Of a stretch of DNA of 11,140 nucleotides, positions 1 to 6,123 are shown piece by piece. The stretch comes from Candidatus Saccharimonadia bacterium (GTDB taxonomy: Bacteria; Patescibacteriota; Saccharimonadia; Saccharimonadales; SZUA-47). The notes below the pieces were generated by a model that saw nothing but the letters and a program-made list of their open reading frames with translations, ran no database searches and had not been told where the DNA came from. Location of the stretch: contig CALLJT010000104.1 of assembly GCA_938050265.1 (NCBI GenBank), positions 1 to 11,140 on the forward strand, read 5' to 3'. A program made the position numbers and the translations under genes. Every line of letters begins with the position of its first letter. Positions within the stretch are counted from its first letter, which is position 1.

Positions 1-13
1 GTGATCCTGCCAT
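1..13 (-). CDS. Start of a downstream gene cut by the window edge, possibly ribosomal protein L11
   Basis: An ATG on the minus strand at 13 opens a frame reading Met-Ala-Gly-Ser before the window ends. A purine-rich GAGAGAG stretch lies about 10 nt upstream. The order secE-nusG-rplK-rplA is the common bacterial arrangement, so rplK is the expected gene here. Only four codons are visible, so the identity rests on synteny alone. Confidence 0.35.
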
Positions 14-41
14 GGTTTGGTTTCTCTCTCTTTCTCATTGT

Positions 42-68
42 TTTTGTGAGTTTGAAGCGCTCACAAAA
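42..68 (-). other. 9-bp hairpin in the leader of the gene that starts at 13
   Basis: TTTTGTGAG (42-50) and CTCACAAAA (60-68) are perfect inverted repeats around a 9-nt loop. On the minus strand the stem falls between the candidate promoter at 91-120 and the ATG at 13, so it would be in the 5' untranslated leader. No T-run follows on either strand, so it is not a standard intrinsic terminator. If the gene is rplK, autoregulation by ribosomal protein L1 through the leader is a precedent known from other bacteria, but I cannot draw the closing outer stem of an L1 site. Confidence 0.35.
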
Positions 69-90
69 TCCCACGTGCGTAACTGGTGTT

Positions 91-120
91 ATTTTACTAT
101 GTTTTTAACTTAAAGTCCAA
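91..120 (-). promoter_or_regulatory. Candidate promoter for the gene starting at 13
   Basis: On the minus strand TTGGAC (115-120) is followed after 18 nt by TAAAAT (91-96). The match is moderate. It points to a leader of about 70 nt before the ATG at 13 and would allow expression independent of nusG. Confidence 0.35.
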
Positions 121-140
121 AATAACTTGGTGACTGAAAA

Positions 141-187
141 GTCCACTGAGTGCGCAGCACAGCTGCGCGCTCAAAATGTGCATTTTG
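141..187. other. Cluster of hairpins after nusG
   Basis: Two adjacent inverted repeats lie just past the nusG stop. CAAAATG/CATTTTG sits at 172-187. GAGTGCGCAG (148-157) pairs with CTGCGCGCTC (163-172) around a 5-nt loop. On the minus strand the GC-rich stem is followed by a poor T stretch (ACTTTTC). It could weakly terminate or stabilise the secE-nusG transcript 3' end, but it is not a textbook terminator. Confidence 0.4.
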
Positions 188-195
188 TGGGCTTA

Positions 196-741
196 TCAGG
201 TGGTTTTTTTGACCTGGAGGCCATCCAGCTCAACCGGCGTTTCACGACCAAACATGTTGACCAACACCTTGAGTTTTCCTTTGTCTGGGTCAACTTCGCT
301 GATAGAACCATCGAATCCCTTGAACGGCCCATCGATAATGCTGACGACGTCGTCGACTTTGAAATTGATCTTGTGTTTCGGGTCTTTTTTGCCCATGCGC
401 TTAAGGATTTTTTCAACTTCTGCATCTTCGACCGGACTTGGATCGTTGCCTGAACCGACGAACCCAGTTACACCTGGCGTGTTGCGCACGATGTACCATG
501 CGTCTTCGGATAGTTTTAGCTGGACAAGTACGTAGCCTTGGAATATCTTTTTCTCTACTACTTTGCGCTTGCCGTTGCTGATTTCAATCATTTTTTCTTT
601 TGGCACGAGTACTGAGAAAATTTTGTCTTTCATGTCGAGACTCTCAGCACGTTGTTTGATCGATGTCGCTACTTTTTCTTCATAGCCACTATAGGTATGG
701 ATTGCGTACCAGTGTTTTTGGGTGTCGTATCGTTTACTCAT
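196..741 (-). CDS. nusG: Transcription elongation/antitermination factor NusG
   Basis: NusG binds RNA polymerase over the clamp, suppresses pausing and links transcription to Rho or the leading ribosome. The 181-aa product has the normal family length. It has an NGN domain at about residues 10-115, opening with the typical HWYAIHTYSGYE and containing FQGYVLV near 67-73 and NTPGVTGFVG near 87-96. A C-terminal KOW domain follows at about 128-160 (DGPFKGFDGSISEVD). The ATG at 741 is chosen over an in-frame upstream codon at 801 because AAGGAG lies 5 nt before it and the family's N-terminus begins there. It follows secE after a 126-nt spacer and is probably co-transcribed from the promoter upstream of secE. 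Nothing in the protein is unusual; the spacer is. Confidence 0.97.
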   Translation of the reverse strand: MSKRYDTQKHWYAIHTYSGYEEKVATSIKQRAESLDMKDKIFSVLVPKEKMIEISNGKRKVVEKKIFQGYVLVQLKLSEDAWYIVRNTPGVTGFVGSGNDPSPVEDAEVEKILKRMGKKDPKHKINFKVDDVVSIIDGPFKGFDGSISEVDPDKGKLKVLVNMFGRETPVELDGLQVKKTT

Positions 742-746
742 TAGTG

Positions 747-752
747 CTCCTT
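747..752 (-). promoter_or_regulatory. Shine-Dalgarno site of nusG
   Basis: AAGGAG on the minus strand, 5 nt before the ATG at 741. It fixes the nusG start and excludes the longer 201-aa reading. Confidence 0.8.
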
Positions 753-760
753 CCAGTCGC

Positions 761-846
761 TGAGCAGTGAATAGTGAGCATTGAGCAAGGAATAGTCGCA
801 TCAGAGCGTAGCTCTTCTTTGCTCACTGCTCTTTGCTCACTGCTCA
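761..846 (-). repeat. Repeat-built hairpin in the secE-nusG spacer
   Basis: CTTTGCTCACTGCT occurs twice in exact tandem (817-830 and 831-844). TGAGCAGTGA (761-770) is the perfect inverse of TCACTGCTCA (837-846), and AGTGAGCA (773-780) is the inverse of TGCTCACT inside the tandem units. A small AGAGC-TAC-GCTCT hairpin (803-815) can cap the structure. In the secE-nusG transcript this would fold into a long imperfect stem ending about 15 nt before the nusG Shine-Dalgarno. The function is unknown; it could be an RNA processing or stability element, or a small dispersed repeat. Confidence 0.7.
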
Positions 847-867
847 CAATCAAAACATTGTTGTTCA

Positions 868-1350
868 TTATAATATTATCTCTCTCATCACCTTCTCTAG
901 GCCGTAGTCAAGTATGGCGATAAATCCACCCATAATCGCGCTAAACACGAACACAGCAGACACGAGTTTCCAGGTTTCAGATCGCCCTGGCCAGCTGACG
1001 TTTTTCAGCTCACGCGCTGAATTACGTATGTAGCCTGGTGCAACTGATCTGCTGCGTGTCCAGAAGTTGTCACCAGATCCTGTAGGCAGTACATGGTGCT
1101 CTTTTGTTAGGGCTGATGTGATAGCGCCAACTGGCTTTTGAGCTGCATTTGCTGCTCTGCGTGTGCGCTTCGGTTTGCCAGCGTTTTCTGCTGCCTGGCG
1201 GTTGCGCTCACGGAGCGACGATTTCGCTCGTTTGTCAACCGTCGTCTTTGCCGCTGCGTCTTTTGTTACTACGGCGCTTTTTACGCGTGTTTTTTTGGGC
1301 TCTGCTTTGGTTTTTGCGCTGTCGCTTGCTCGTTTTCTCGTCTTAGCCAC
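868..1350 (-). CDS. secE: Preprotein translocase subunit SecE with a long basic N-terminal extension
   Basis: SecE is the small membrane subunit that clamps SecY in the SecYEG channel. The family core is at the C-terminus. Residues 105-128 carry the amphipathic helix with the signature ELKNVSWPGRSETWK, and a single transmembrane segment spans about 130-148. The first 100 residues or so are rich in Lys, Arg and Ala and have no recognisable domain, giving 160 aa against roughly 60-130 in most bacteria. The start is GTG, set by a strong AGGAGG at 1358-1363 with 7-nt spacing. It is the first gene of a secE-nusG operon with its own promoter at 1400-1428. Identity is secure from the core motif and from nusG next to it. 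Confidence 0.93.
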   Translation of the reverse strand: MAKTRKRASDSAKTKAEPKKTRVKSAVVTKDAAAKTTVDKRAKSSLRERNRQAAENAGKPKRTRRAANAAQKPVGAITSALTKEHHVLPTGSGDNFWTRSRSVAPGYIRNSARELKNVSWPGRSETWKLVSAVFVFSAIMGGFIAILDYGLEKVMREIIL

Positions 1351-1357
1351 TGTATCG

Positions 1358-1363
1358 CCTCCT
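1358..1363 (-). promoter_or_regulatory. Shine-Dalgarno site of secE
   Basis: A perfect AGGAGG on the minus strand, 7 nt before the GTG start codon at 1350. It decides the non-ATG start. Confidence 0.85.
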
Positions 1364-1399
1364 AGAAATCAATCAAATAGATTCTCAAACAAAAAAGCC

Positions 1400-1428
1400 A
1401 CCATATAGGCAGCCTCGTCTGCTGTCAA
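1400..1428 (-). promoter_or_regulatory. Sigma70-type promoter of secE-nusG
   Basis: On the minus strand a consensus -35 TTGACA (1423-1428) is followed after exactly 17 nt by TATGGT (1400-1405), with an overlapping TATATG alternative. The start of transcription would be near 1393, about 43 nt upstream of the secE GTG. It is one of the best promoter matches in the window. Confidence 0.75.
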
Positions 1429-1446
1429 TAGTACACGAGTGTGCAC

Positions 1447-2538
1447 CTATGCGTCAAGGTTCGGGAAATATATGGTGAATGTTGATCCCTCGCCGAGCTG
1501 ACTTTCGAGCGATATACGCGCCTGTGCAAGCTTGGCAAGCTTGGACGTTACGTGGAGGCCGAGCCCTGTTCCTGATTGTTTGCGTGTCAACAAGTCTTCA
1601 CTGCGGAAAAACTTGTCGAACACTTTGTTCTGGTCGGTCGTACTGATGCCGATGCCGGTGTCTGATACAGCGAACTCTATGCCGCCATCTGCTTGCCGCG
1701 CATGAATAGTAACTGAGCCTTTTTCGGTGTATTTGATGGCGTTCGTCACAAAGTTCTGTAGGACTTCACGAACATACAGCTCAACTGAGTGCAGGATTTC
1801 TAGATGAGGATCGATGTCTGCTTGCAGCGATAGGCCTTTTTCTTGTGCAGAATTACTGTAGCTGGCAAGCAATCCTTCGACAATTGTGTGGGTGTTGATT
1901 TTGGACACAGATTCTTTGAGCGCTCCCTGCTCTGCTCGTGCCAGCGTCGTGAGGTCGTTGATCATGTCTTCTAGGTAGAGTGCTTGATCGTGGGCGTTTT
2001 GTAGCATTTCTACGATTTTGGTGTGGTCGTCTGGTTTTTTCTCAGCCAAGAATAGCGCATTACTGACAGATCCTTCGATCGTTGCTGCAGGTGTGCGCAG
2101 TTCGTGACTGACGACGCTGATGAATTCGTCGCGTTCTTCTTCAAGCGATTTTTCTCTGGTTATGTCACGGATAATCAGCACGTAGCCTTTTTCGCTCTGT
2201 GTGCCGTAGCCTTGTCGCACCGGCGATATGCTGAGGTATATGTGCACTAGGCTGTCGTCACGGTATTTGATCGTATAATCGCGTGAGATGACTTGTTTTT
2301 GCGTGGCAAGCACCACTGCACGGCTGTCGAGGGTATTGCCGGCCGCGTCACGCAGCTTCAAAACGTCCGCTATGTCGTCACCTGCAGCAACAGAGTTGAT
2401 ATCTAGGACGTCGAGTGTGGCACCGTTATACAAGACGACGTGGCAGGTATCGTCAAGCGCGATCACGCCGTCGGCCATACTGTTGACGAGGCTTTGTAGT
2501 CTCAGATGGTCGAGGTCGTTTTGATCGCTGTTTTGCAT
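1447..2538 (-). CDS. Cytoplasmic PAS-domain sensor histidine kinase
   Basis: A two-component sensor kinase that should autophosphorylate on His and pass phosphate to a response regulator. Counting from the upstream GTG at 2544, a PAS domain covers about residues 12-130. The HisKA H-box has FISVVSHELRTP with phospho-acceptor His147. The HATPase domain has an N-box (NFVTNAIKYT, 264-273), a G1 box DTGIGI (295-300), an F-box (KFFRS, 311-315) and a G2 box GTGLGL (325-330). All catalytic boxes are intact. No transmembrane segment or signal peptide is present, so it senses inside the cell. No response regulator is adjacent. I choose the ATG at 2538 over the GTG at 2544, because the GTG lies one base from the -10 box. 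The real transcript probably begins at or near the ATG with no leader. Confidence 0.92.
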   Translation of the reverse strand: MQNSDQNDLDHLRLQSLVNSMADGVIALDDTCHVVLYNGATLDVLDINSVAAGDDIADVLKLRDAAGNTLDSRAVVLATQKQVISRDYTIKYRDDSLVHIYLSISPVRQGYGTQSEKGYVLIIRDITREKSLEEERDEFISVVSHELRTPAATIEGSVSNALFLAEKKPDDHTKIVEMLQNAHDQALYLEDMINDLTTLARAEQGALKESVSKINTHTIVEGLLASYSNSAQEKGLSLQADIDPHLEILHSVELYVREVLQNFVTNAIKYTEKGSVTIHARQADGGIEFAVSDTGIGISTTDQNKVFDKFFRSEDLLTRKQSGTGLGLHVTSKLAKLAQARISLESQLGEGSTFTIYFPNLDA

Positions 2539-2545
2539 ACACACT

Positions 2546-2573
2546 ATTGTACACGATAGATAGCCAGTGTTTA
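2546..2573 (-). promoter_or_regulatory. Candidate promoter of the histidine kinase gene, suggesting a leaderless mRNA
   Basis: On the minus strand TAAACA (2568-2573) is followed after 16 nt by TACAAT (2546-2551). Only 7 nt separate the -10 box from the ATG at 2538, so transcription would start at or next to the start codon. No Shine-Dalgarno is visible. Confidence 0.5.
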
Positions 2574-3272
2574 TGTGGCGATAACGTTTGTAGGTTTGTC
2601 TTTGAGCTCTGATCGCCTGTCTTTATAGTCCGGGATCATGGTTTGAACAAGCTGCCAGAAATCCGAACTGTGGTCGTGCCATACAGTGTGGGCCAGTTCA
2701 TGGCAGATGACGTAGTCTATTAAGCGCCAGTCGAACTGGATAAGATAGCTGTTAAGCACGATGTTGTTGTGTGAGTCGCATGAACCCCAGCGACTGGTGA
2801 GTTTTTTGATAGTTATCGACGTGTACGGTATGTCGTGTGTGCGTGACATGTCGGCGAGGCGCTGCGGTAACAGACGTTCGGCCTGCAGGAGCAGTGATTT
2901 ATCGCAGGCTTTTTTGATCACTGCTTGACCCTCTGGCGCATGCGCGTCGATGTCGTGCGGTAGCCGCACTCGTATACCCATGGCGCTGACTTTTGTGCTT
3001 GGACGACTGATGTCAGCGTGTTCGACGCTGAGAACAGCAGACTTCCCGATGTGCGCACCGTTTTGGACGATATGTGCCTGTTTGCTGTTGGCGTGGATCC
3101 AGTCAGCCTTTGAGCGGAGGTATCTGTGAGCGACCGATTCAGGGATGCCGTACGGTACGCTGAGCCGGACTGAGCCGTCGTTTTTTAGCGTGATTTTTAG
3201 TGTTCGGGTACCTTTGCGGCGAACGAGCACGACAGCTCTGTCGATGCCGTCTACGTCGATGTGTTTTTTCAT
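2571..3272 (-). CDS. YgjP-like (DUF45/M48-related) zinc metallopeptidase
   Basis: A 233-aa protein of the YgjP/DUF45 metal-dependent hydrolase family, related to the SprT/WLM zinc peptidases. The N-terminal half is a beta-rich DUF45 region (about 10-110). The C-terminal half carries RWGSC (161-165) and VICHELAHTVWHDHSSDFW (188-206). This includes the HExxH zinc site (His191, Glu192, His195) and a third probable ligand at His201. All expected catalytic residues are present. It has no signal peptide, so it is cytoplasmic. E. coli YgjP is poorly characterised, and the substrate is not predictable here. It lies 39 nt after the P-loop kinase gene, probably in one transcript, and no Shine-Dalgarno is visible before its ATG. 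Family identity is firm and the biological role is open. Confidence 0.88.
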   Translation of the reverse strand: MKKHIDVDGIDRAVVLVRRKGTRTLKITLKNDGSVRLSVPYGIPESVAHRYLRSKADWIHANSKQAHIVQNGAHIGKSAVLSVEHADISRPSTKVSAMGIRVRLPHDIDAHAPEGQAVIKKACDKSLLLQAERLLPQRLADMSRTHDIPYTSITIKKLTSRWGSCDSHNNIVLNSYLIQFDWRLIDYVICHELAHTVWHDHSSDFWQLVQTMIPDYKDRRSELKDKPTNVIAT

Positions 3273-3311
3273 ATGTTTAAGTTGATGGCCTGCGTGGATG
3301 GGGCTACGGAG

Positions 3312-3971
3312 CTAATTGATACTAATATTTCTGCGACCGAGGTCGACGCGGCCTTCGCTGCGTGGTATGAGGTTGACTAGGCCAGGCTTTGGGACTTTAG
3401 AGTCAGATATTTTTTGTTCGATAAGACCTGACTCCACGAGCTTTTTGAAAAACGCAGCAGACTGACTCGGGAATACGTGTTTACCGCTGACCACTACGTA
3501 GTCTTCGTTTTTAGGCTGCTGCATACGTGATATGTAGTGACGAAACGCTTCCTCAGTGTATGGGCGAGCGTATTTGTCGTCTGCTGTGCGGCGGTCACGT
3601 TTGCCGAGCCGTGCGTACGCTGACTCAGCGTCCATCTGGAACCATACGACAAGTGTCCTGACACCGTGCTTTTTAGCGACGTTTGCGATGTGTTTGCGCG
3701 TCTTGGCGCGTGACGCATCGGCGTCGTAGACAATGTTGAGCCCGGCAGCAAGGAACTCTTCAGTCATGTAGTTCATGAGCTGCGCAACAACATCGTTTTC
3801 TTCGTCGTCGTAGCGCGGGTTTTCGAACAGCTCGTGCCTGATGCGGTCGTCATGCACGTGCGCACACTGCAGTTGTCGGGCGATATTGTTTGCAAAATGC
3901 GTCTTCCCAGAACCAGGAAACCCATACAGCAATACCAATAGTGGCTTTGTCGTGCTAACTTTTGCCTTCAT
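3312..3971 (-). CDS. P-loop kinase/ATPase of the AAA_33 type
   Basis: A small nucleotide-dependent kinase-like protein. The Walker A motif GFPGSGKT is at residues 19-26 of the longer reading. An Asp pair (43-44) and a DAD motif (85-87) sit where related kinases bind Mg and substrate. An arginine-rich lid RLGKRDRR is at 123-130. This matches the zeta-toxin/chloramphenicol phosphotransferase-like AAA_33 group; the substrate cannot be told. The last 35 residues or so form a basic tail I do not recognise. Two in-frame ATGs exist at 3977 and 3971. I prefer 3971 because the -10 box ends at 3981, leaving only 3 nt to the first ATG but 9 to the second. No antitoxin-like partner is adjacent, so a toxin role is not supported. 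Confidence 0.82.
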   Translation of the reverse strand: MKAKVSTTKPLLVLLYGFPGSGKTHFANNIARQLQCAHVHDDRIRHELFENPRYDDEENDVVAQLMNYMTEEFLAAGLNIVYDADASRAKTRKHIANVAKKHGVRTLVVWFQMDAESAYARLGKRDRRTADDKYARPYTEEAFRHYISRMQQPKNEDYVVVSGKHVFPSQSAAFFKKLVESGLIEQKISDSKVPKPGLVNLIPRSEGRVDLGRRNISIN

Positions 3972-3980
3972 ATGCATCTA

Positions 3981-4009
3981 TTTATACCAGATAGCCACCG
4001 AAGATACAA
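3981..4009 (-). promoter_or_regulatory. Promoter of the kinase-metallopeptidase pair
   Basis: On the minus strand TTGTAT (4004-4009) is followed after 17 nt by TATAAA (3981-3986), preceded by TGG (extended -10). Transcription would begin around 3974, at or within a few bases of the ATG at 3971, which implies a leaderless or nearly leaderless mRNA. Confidence 0.6.
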
Positions 4010-4060
4010 TCAGCCAGGACCGCAACGAACTACGCACCGCTATTCCTGCGCCCAGCAGAC

Positions 4061-4089
4061 TTTACCCTATATGCCAACTACTATATACT
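4061..4089 (+). promoter_or_regulatory. Promoter of tRNA-Trp
   Basis: TTTACC (4061-4066) is followed after 17 nt by TATACT (4084-4089). Transcription would start near 4096, 9 nt before the mature tRNA. The -10 box lies inside the last codons of the recombinase gene on the other strand. Confidence 0.65.
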
Positions 4090-5850
4090 AATCACTAGTC
4101 CTAAAGGGGTGTAGCTCAGTTGGCTAGAGCACTGGTCTCCAAAACCAGGTGTCGTGAGTTCGAGTCTCGCCACCCCTGCCAAATGTCCCAATTGGGGCAT
4201 TTTTGCTTTAAAGACTTCATTTACATCTGTTAATTTGGTGCAATCTGGGGTTCCAGACACTATATCTTCGTAGGTTGGTGCTTTATTGAATATTACTCCG
4301 AAATACTTGGCTTGCTGAATCGGATTGTCGTAGTTTAACAGTAGTTCGTCGAGGTGTTCCAGGAAGTAGCGCACATACGCCTTCATCTTGTCCATTTCAA
4401 TCGGTTTTTGCTGTTCGTACGTCTGACGTTCCTGAGTTAGCTTAGCTGCGTCGCCCTCTAACTTTGCTATGTCTTCCTCCAGGTACTTTATTGTGGTTTC
4501 AGAATTAACCATTTTGATCTTGTCGACATTTACGCGGATTTGGTCACGTAGCTCAGCCAGGCGTAGATCCATTGTTACGGTGTCTCTATTTGTCTCGATT
4601 AGCTGTTTGTCAAAGGCCTCGCCAACATACTCCATCAGTGCATCAATGTATTCTGGTGAAATACGAAGATTTTTAACAAATTCTTGTATGGTTTCGTCGA
4701 ACTCCTTTTTGGGTTTACGGAAATGCTTGCCGCCGCGTTGATCACAGTGGTACGCAGGATATTTGCCACCAAGTCGTCCACGTGATGAACTGCCATAAAG
4801 CGGACGTTTGCAGGTTGGGCACATGACTATGCGTTTGTATGGAAACTCAGCATTCTTGGTGCCCTTTTTGACCAAATACTCAGGCGGTTTGCGTCGGTGA
4901 ATTTGTATGCCGTCAGAGTTTTCGACAATGATAATCTTGCCTTTGTTGGCTGCGTTAAACAACTCATACGATACGAGCCCACTAAATTTGCATTTAACTG
5001 GGCTGCCTTGTGTCCATTTTTCTGGATTTACGCCAGCGTATACAGGGTTTTCGACAATGCGCCAGAACTGCTTAATGCTCAGCTCAATTCCGCCAATCGT
5101 ACGGATAATCTTGGTGCGGTCTTTTTTGTCTCGCACGGCATATGATCTGGTGCGGAACCCGAGCTTGTTTAGCTCATCGACTATTTCCGAGTCATCCATA
5201 GTGCCGCGGGCACGTAGCTCAAACGCCGTAATAACGAGTGGCGCCTCTTTCTCTTCTGGTTCTAGCACGCAACGCTTACCCTCACGTGTTTCTATATGTA
5301 CGTTTTTGAACCCATAAAGCGATCTACGCACCCAGTAACCCATACGGGCGTAGCGTATTTGTGCGCCAATCATCCGTGTCTGGATGTCACGTACCTCGTC
5401 TTTGGCTCGTTCGGCTTCAAGTAGCTCGGCTTTTTTGGTTGGGGAGTACTCGCTCCACTTGTACTTTACGCCTAGGTGGTCGAGAGTGTTGATTTTTTGA
5501 TGACCAATAATGCCATATACGTCGACTAGTGATACGCCACAGGCATCAAGCTGGTTTTTAAGGTCACTGTAAAACTCCGAGCCACCTCGCGTAAAGCGGT
5601 CGATGGACTTGATGATTACCTGCTTAACGTTATTGCTTGGATCTTTGCAGAAATTAACAACCTCCTGCATAGGTTGTTGTTCTTTGGATGCTGATTCAAG
5701 GAATACAAAATAACGTGCAACATTGAGATTTCTGCCTGCTGCGTATTGTTCGATGAGCTTTTGTTGATCATCAGGCGAATCGCCGTCCATACCCTGCTTA
5801 ATGGTTGAGACACGTATTGCACCGACGACATTTCCGGCTACATCAGGCAC
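4081..5850 (-). CDS. Large serine recombinase (site-specific integrase)
   Basis: A phage/ICE-type serine integrase that would join attP and attB by a double-strand-break mechanism. From the longer TTG reading at 5862, the resolvase domain covers about residues 12-160, with GAIRVST and nucleophile Ser19, and SIDRFTR near 86-92. The recombinase domain is at about 180-310. A zinc-ribbon with CPTC (348-351) and a further Cys373 is at 345-385, and a coiled coil lies at about 430-485. I prefer the GTG at 5850, because GAGG (5857-5860) lies 6 nt before it and it overlaps the stop of the upstream ORF by 8 nt, giving a 589-aa protein. Residues from about 561 on are the antisense of tRNA-Trp, so the C-terminal tail is host-derived readthrough rather than integrase domain. 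All catalytic parts look intact. Confidence 0.93.
   Translation of the reverse strand: MPDVAGNVVGAIRVSTIKQGMDGDSPDDQQKLIEQYAAGRNLNVARYFVFLESASKEQQPMQEVVNFCKDPSNNVKQVIIKSIDRFTRGGSEFYSDLKNQLDACGVSLVDVYGIIGHQKINTLDHLGVKYKWSEYSPTKKAELLEAERAKDEVRDIQTRMIGAQIRYARMGYWVRRSLYGFKNVHIETREGKRCVLEPEEKEAPLVITAFELRARGTMDDSEIVDELNKLGFRTRSYAVRDKKDRTKIIRTIGGIELSIKQFWRIVENPVYAGVNPEKWTQGSPVKCKFSGLVSYELFNAANKGKIIIVENSDGIQIHRRKPPEYLVKKGTKNAEFPYKRIVMCPTCKRPLYGSSSRGRLGGKYPAYHCDQRGGKHFRKPKKEFDETIQEFVKNLRISPEYIDALMEYVGEAFDKQLIETNRDTVTMDLRLAELRDQIRVNVDKIKMVNSETTIKYLEEDIAKLEGDAAKLTQERQTYEQQKPIEMDKMKAYVRYFLEHLDELLLNYDNPIQQAKYFGVIFNKAPTYEDIVSGTPDCTKLTDVNEVFKAKMPQLGHLAGVARLELTTPGFGDQCSSQLSYTPLGLVISI
4105..4181 (+). tRNA. 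tRNA-Trp (anticodon CCA)
   Basis: A full cloverleaf can be drawn by eye. The acceptor stem AGGGGTG (4105-4111) pairs fully with CACCCCT (4171-4177). The D-arm is GCTC/GAGC (4114-4130), and the anticodon stem CTGGT/ACCAG holds the CCA anticodon at 4139-4141. The variable loop has 5 nt, and the T-arm GTGAG/CTCGC has loop TTCGAGT. The discriminator is G4178 and the CCA tail is encoded at 4179-4181. All stems are intact, so the gene is functional despite being the apparent integration target of the adjacent element. It is covered on the opposite strand by the 3' end of the recombinase frame. Confidence 0.97.
4183..4204 (+). terminator. Intrinsic terminator of tRNA-Trp
   Basis: ATGTCCC (4183-4189) pairs with GGGGCAT (4194-4200) around AATT, with one G-U pair, and a T-run follows at 4200-4204. 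It begins 2 nt after the CCA tail. It also lies within the recombinase coding sequence on the other strand. If the element begins at the tRNA 3' end, the element supplies this terminator. Confidence 0.8.
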
Positions 5851-6013
5851 CGTGTGCCTCAATCTTTTTCCAGAGGGCCTTACTATTGTTTTTGTCTTCC
5901 TCGACTTTGTCTACGATAAGTGCTGCAAGCAGCTGTAGCCGCTCAGAAGGGGTCATGCTTAGAGTTTCTTGAATAGCTAGATCTTCGGTTTTATAGTCTA
6001 CCTTTTTACTCAT
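5843..6013 (-). CDS. 56-aa protein encoded just upstream of the recombinase
   Basis: I do not recognise this protein. It is charged, with a central helix-prone segment MTPSERLQLLAALIVDKVEEDKN and no Cys, signal peptide or membrane span. The ATG at 6013 is supported by GAGGG at about 6022-6026 with 8-nt spacing. It is the first gene after the promoter at 6052-6080. Its TGA stop overlaps the GTG start of the recombinase by 8 nt, so the two are probably translationally coupled. A small protein made with an integrase may help or direct recombination, but that is only a suggestion from position and size. Confidence 0.65.
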   Translation of the reverse strand: MSKKVDYKTEDLAIQETLSMTPSERLQLLAALIVDKVEEDKNNSKALWKKIEAHGA

Positions 6014-6051
6014 CAGAGCTACCCTCAACTCTTAGCATTGGTAATAGTTAT

Positions 6052-6080
6052 ATTGTAGCTAATTTATCGGCTGATGTGAA
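6052..6080 (-). promoter_or_regulatory. Promoter of the small ORF-recombinase operon
   Basis: On the minus strand TTCACA (6075-6080, five of six consensus bases) is followed after exactly 17 nt by TACAAT (6052-6057). Transcription would start near 6045, about 30 nt before the small ORF's ATG. Confidence 0.7.
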
Positions 6081-6123
6081 GTCGTTTTTGTTGTAAAATT
6101 ATGATGTTGTTAAAACAAACTAC

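Noticed and set aside
148..172. A standard intrinsic terminator after nusG
   Set aside because: The stem is strong, but the following bases on the minus strand are not a proper T-run. It is kept only as a hairpin.
127..535. Open frames on the plus strand across nusG
   Set aside because: They lie wholly antisense to a clear NusG frame and show no domain or ribosome binding site.
742..801. A 20-residue N-terminal extension of NusG
   Set aside because: It is encoded by the repeat region, is unlike any NusG N-terminus, and the strong Shine-Dalgarno points to the ATG at 741.
761..846. A short CRISPR array from the repeated GCTCACTGCT words
   Set aside because: There are only two exact tandem units with no spacers of constant length, and the other copies are inverted. 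It is a hairpin-forming repeat, not an array.
3312..3971. A zeta-type toxin
   Set aside because: The P-loop kinase fold is compatible, but there is no antitoxin gene beside it and the neighbours are core genes.
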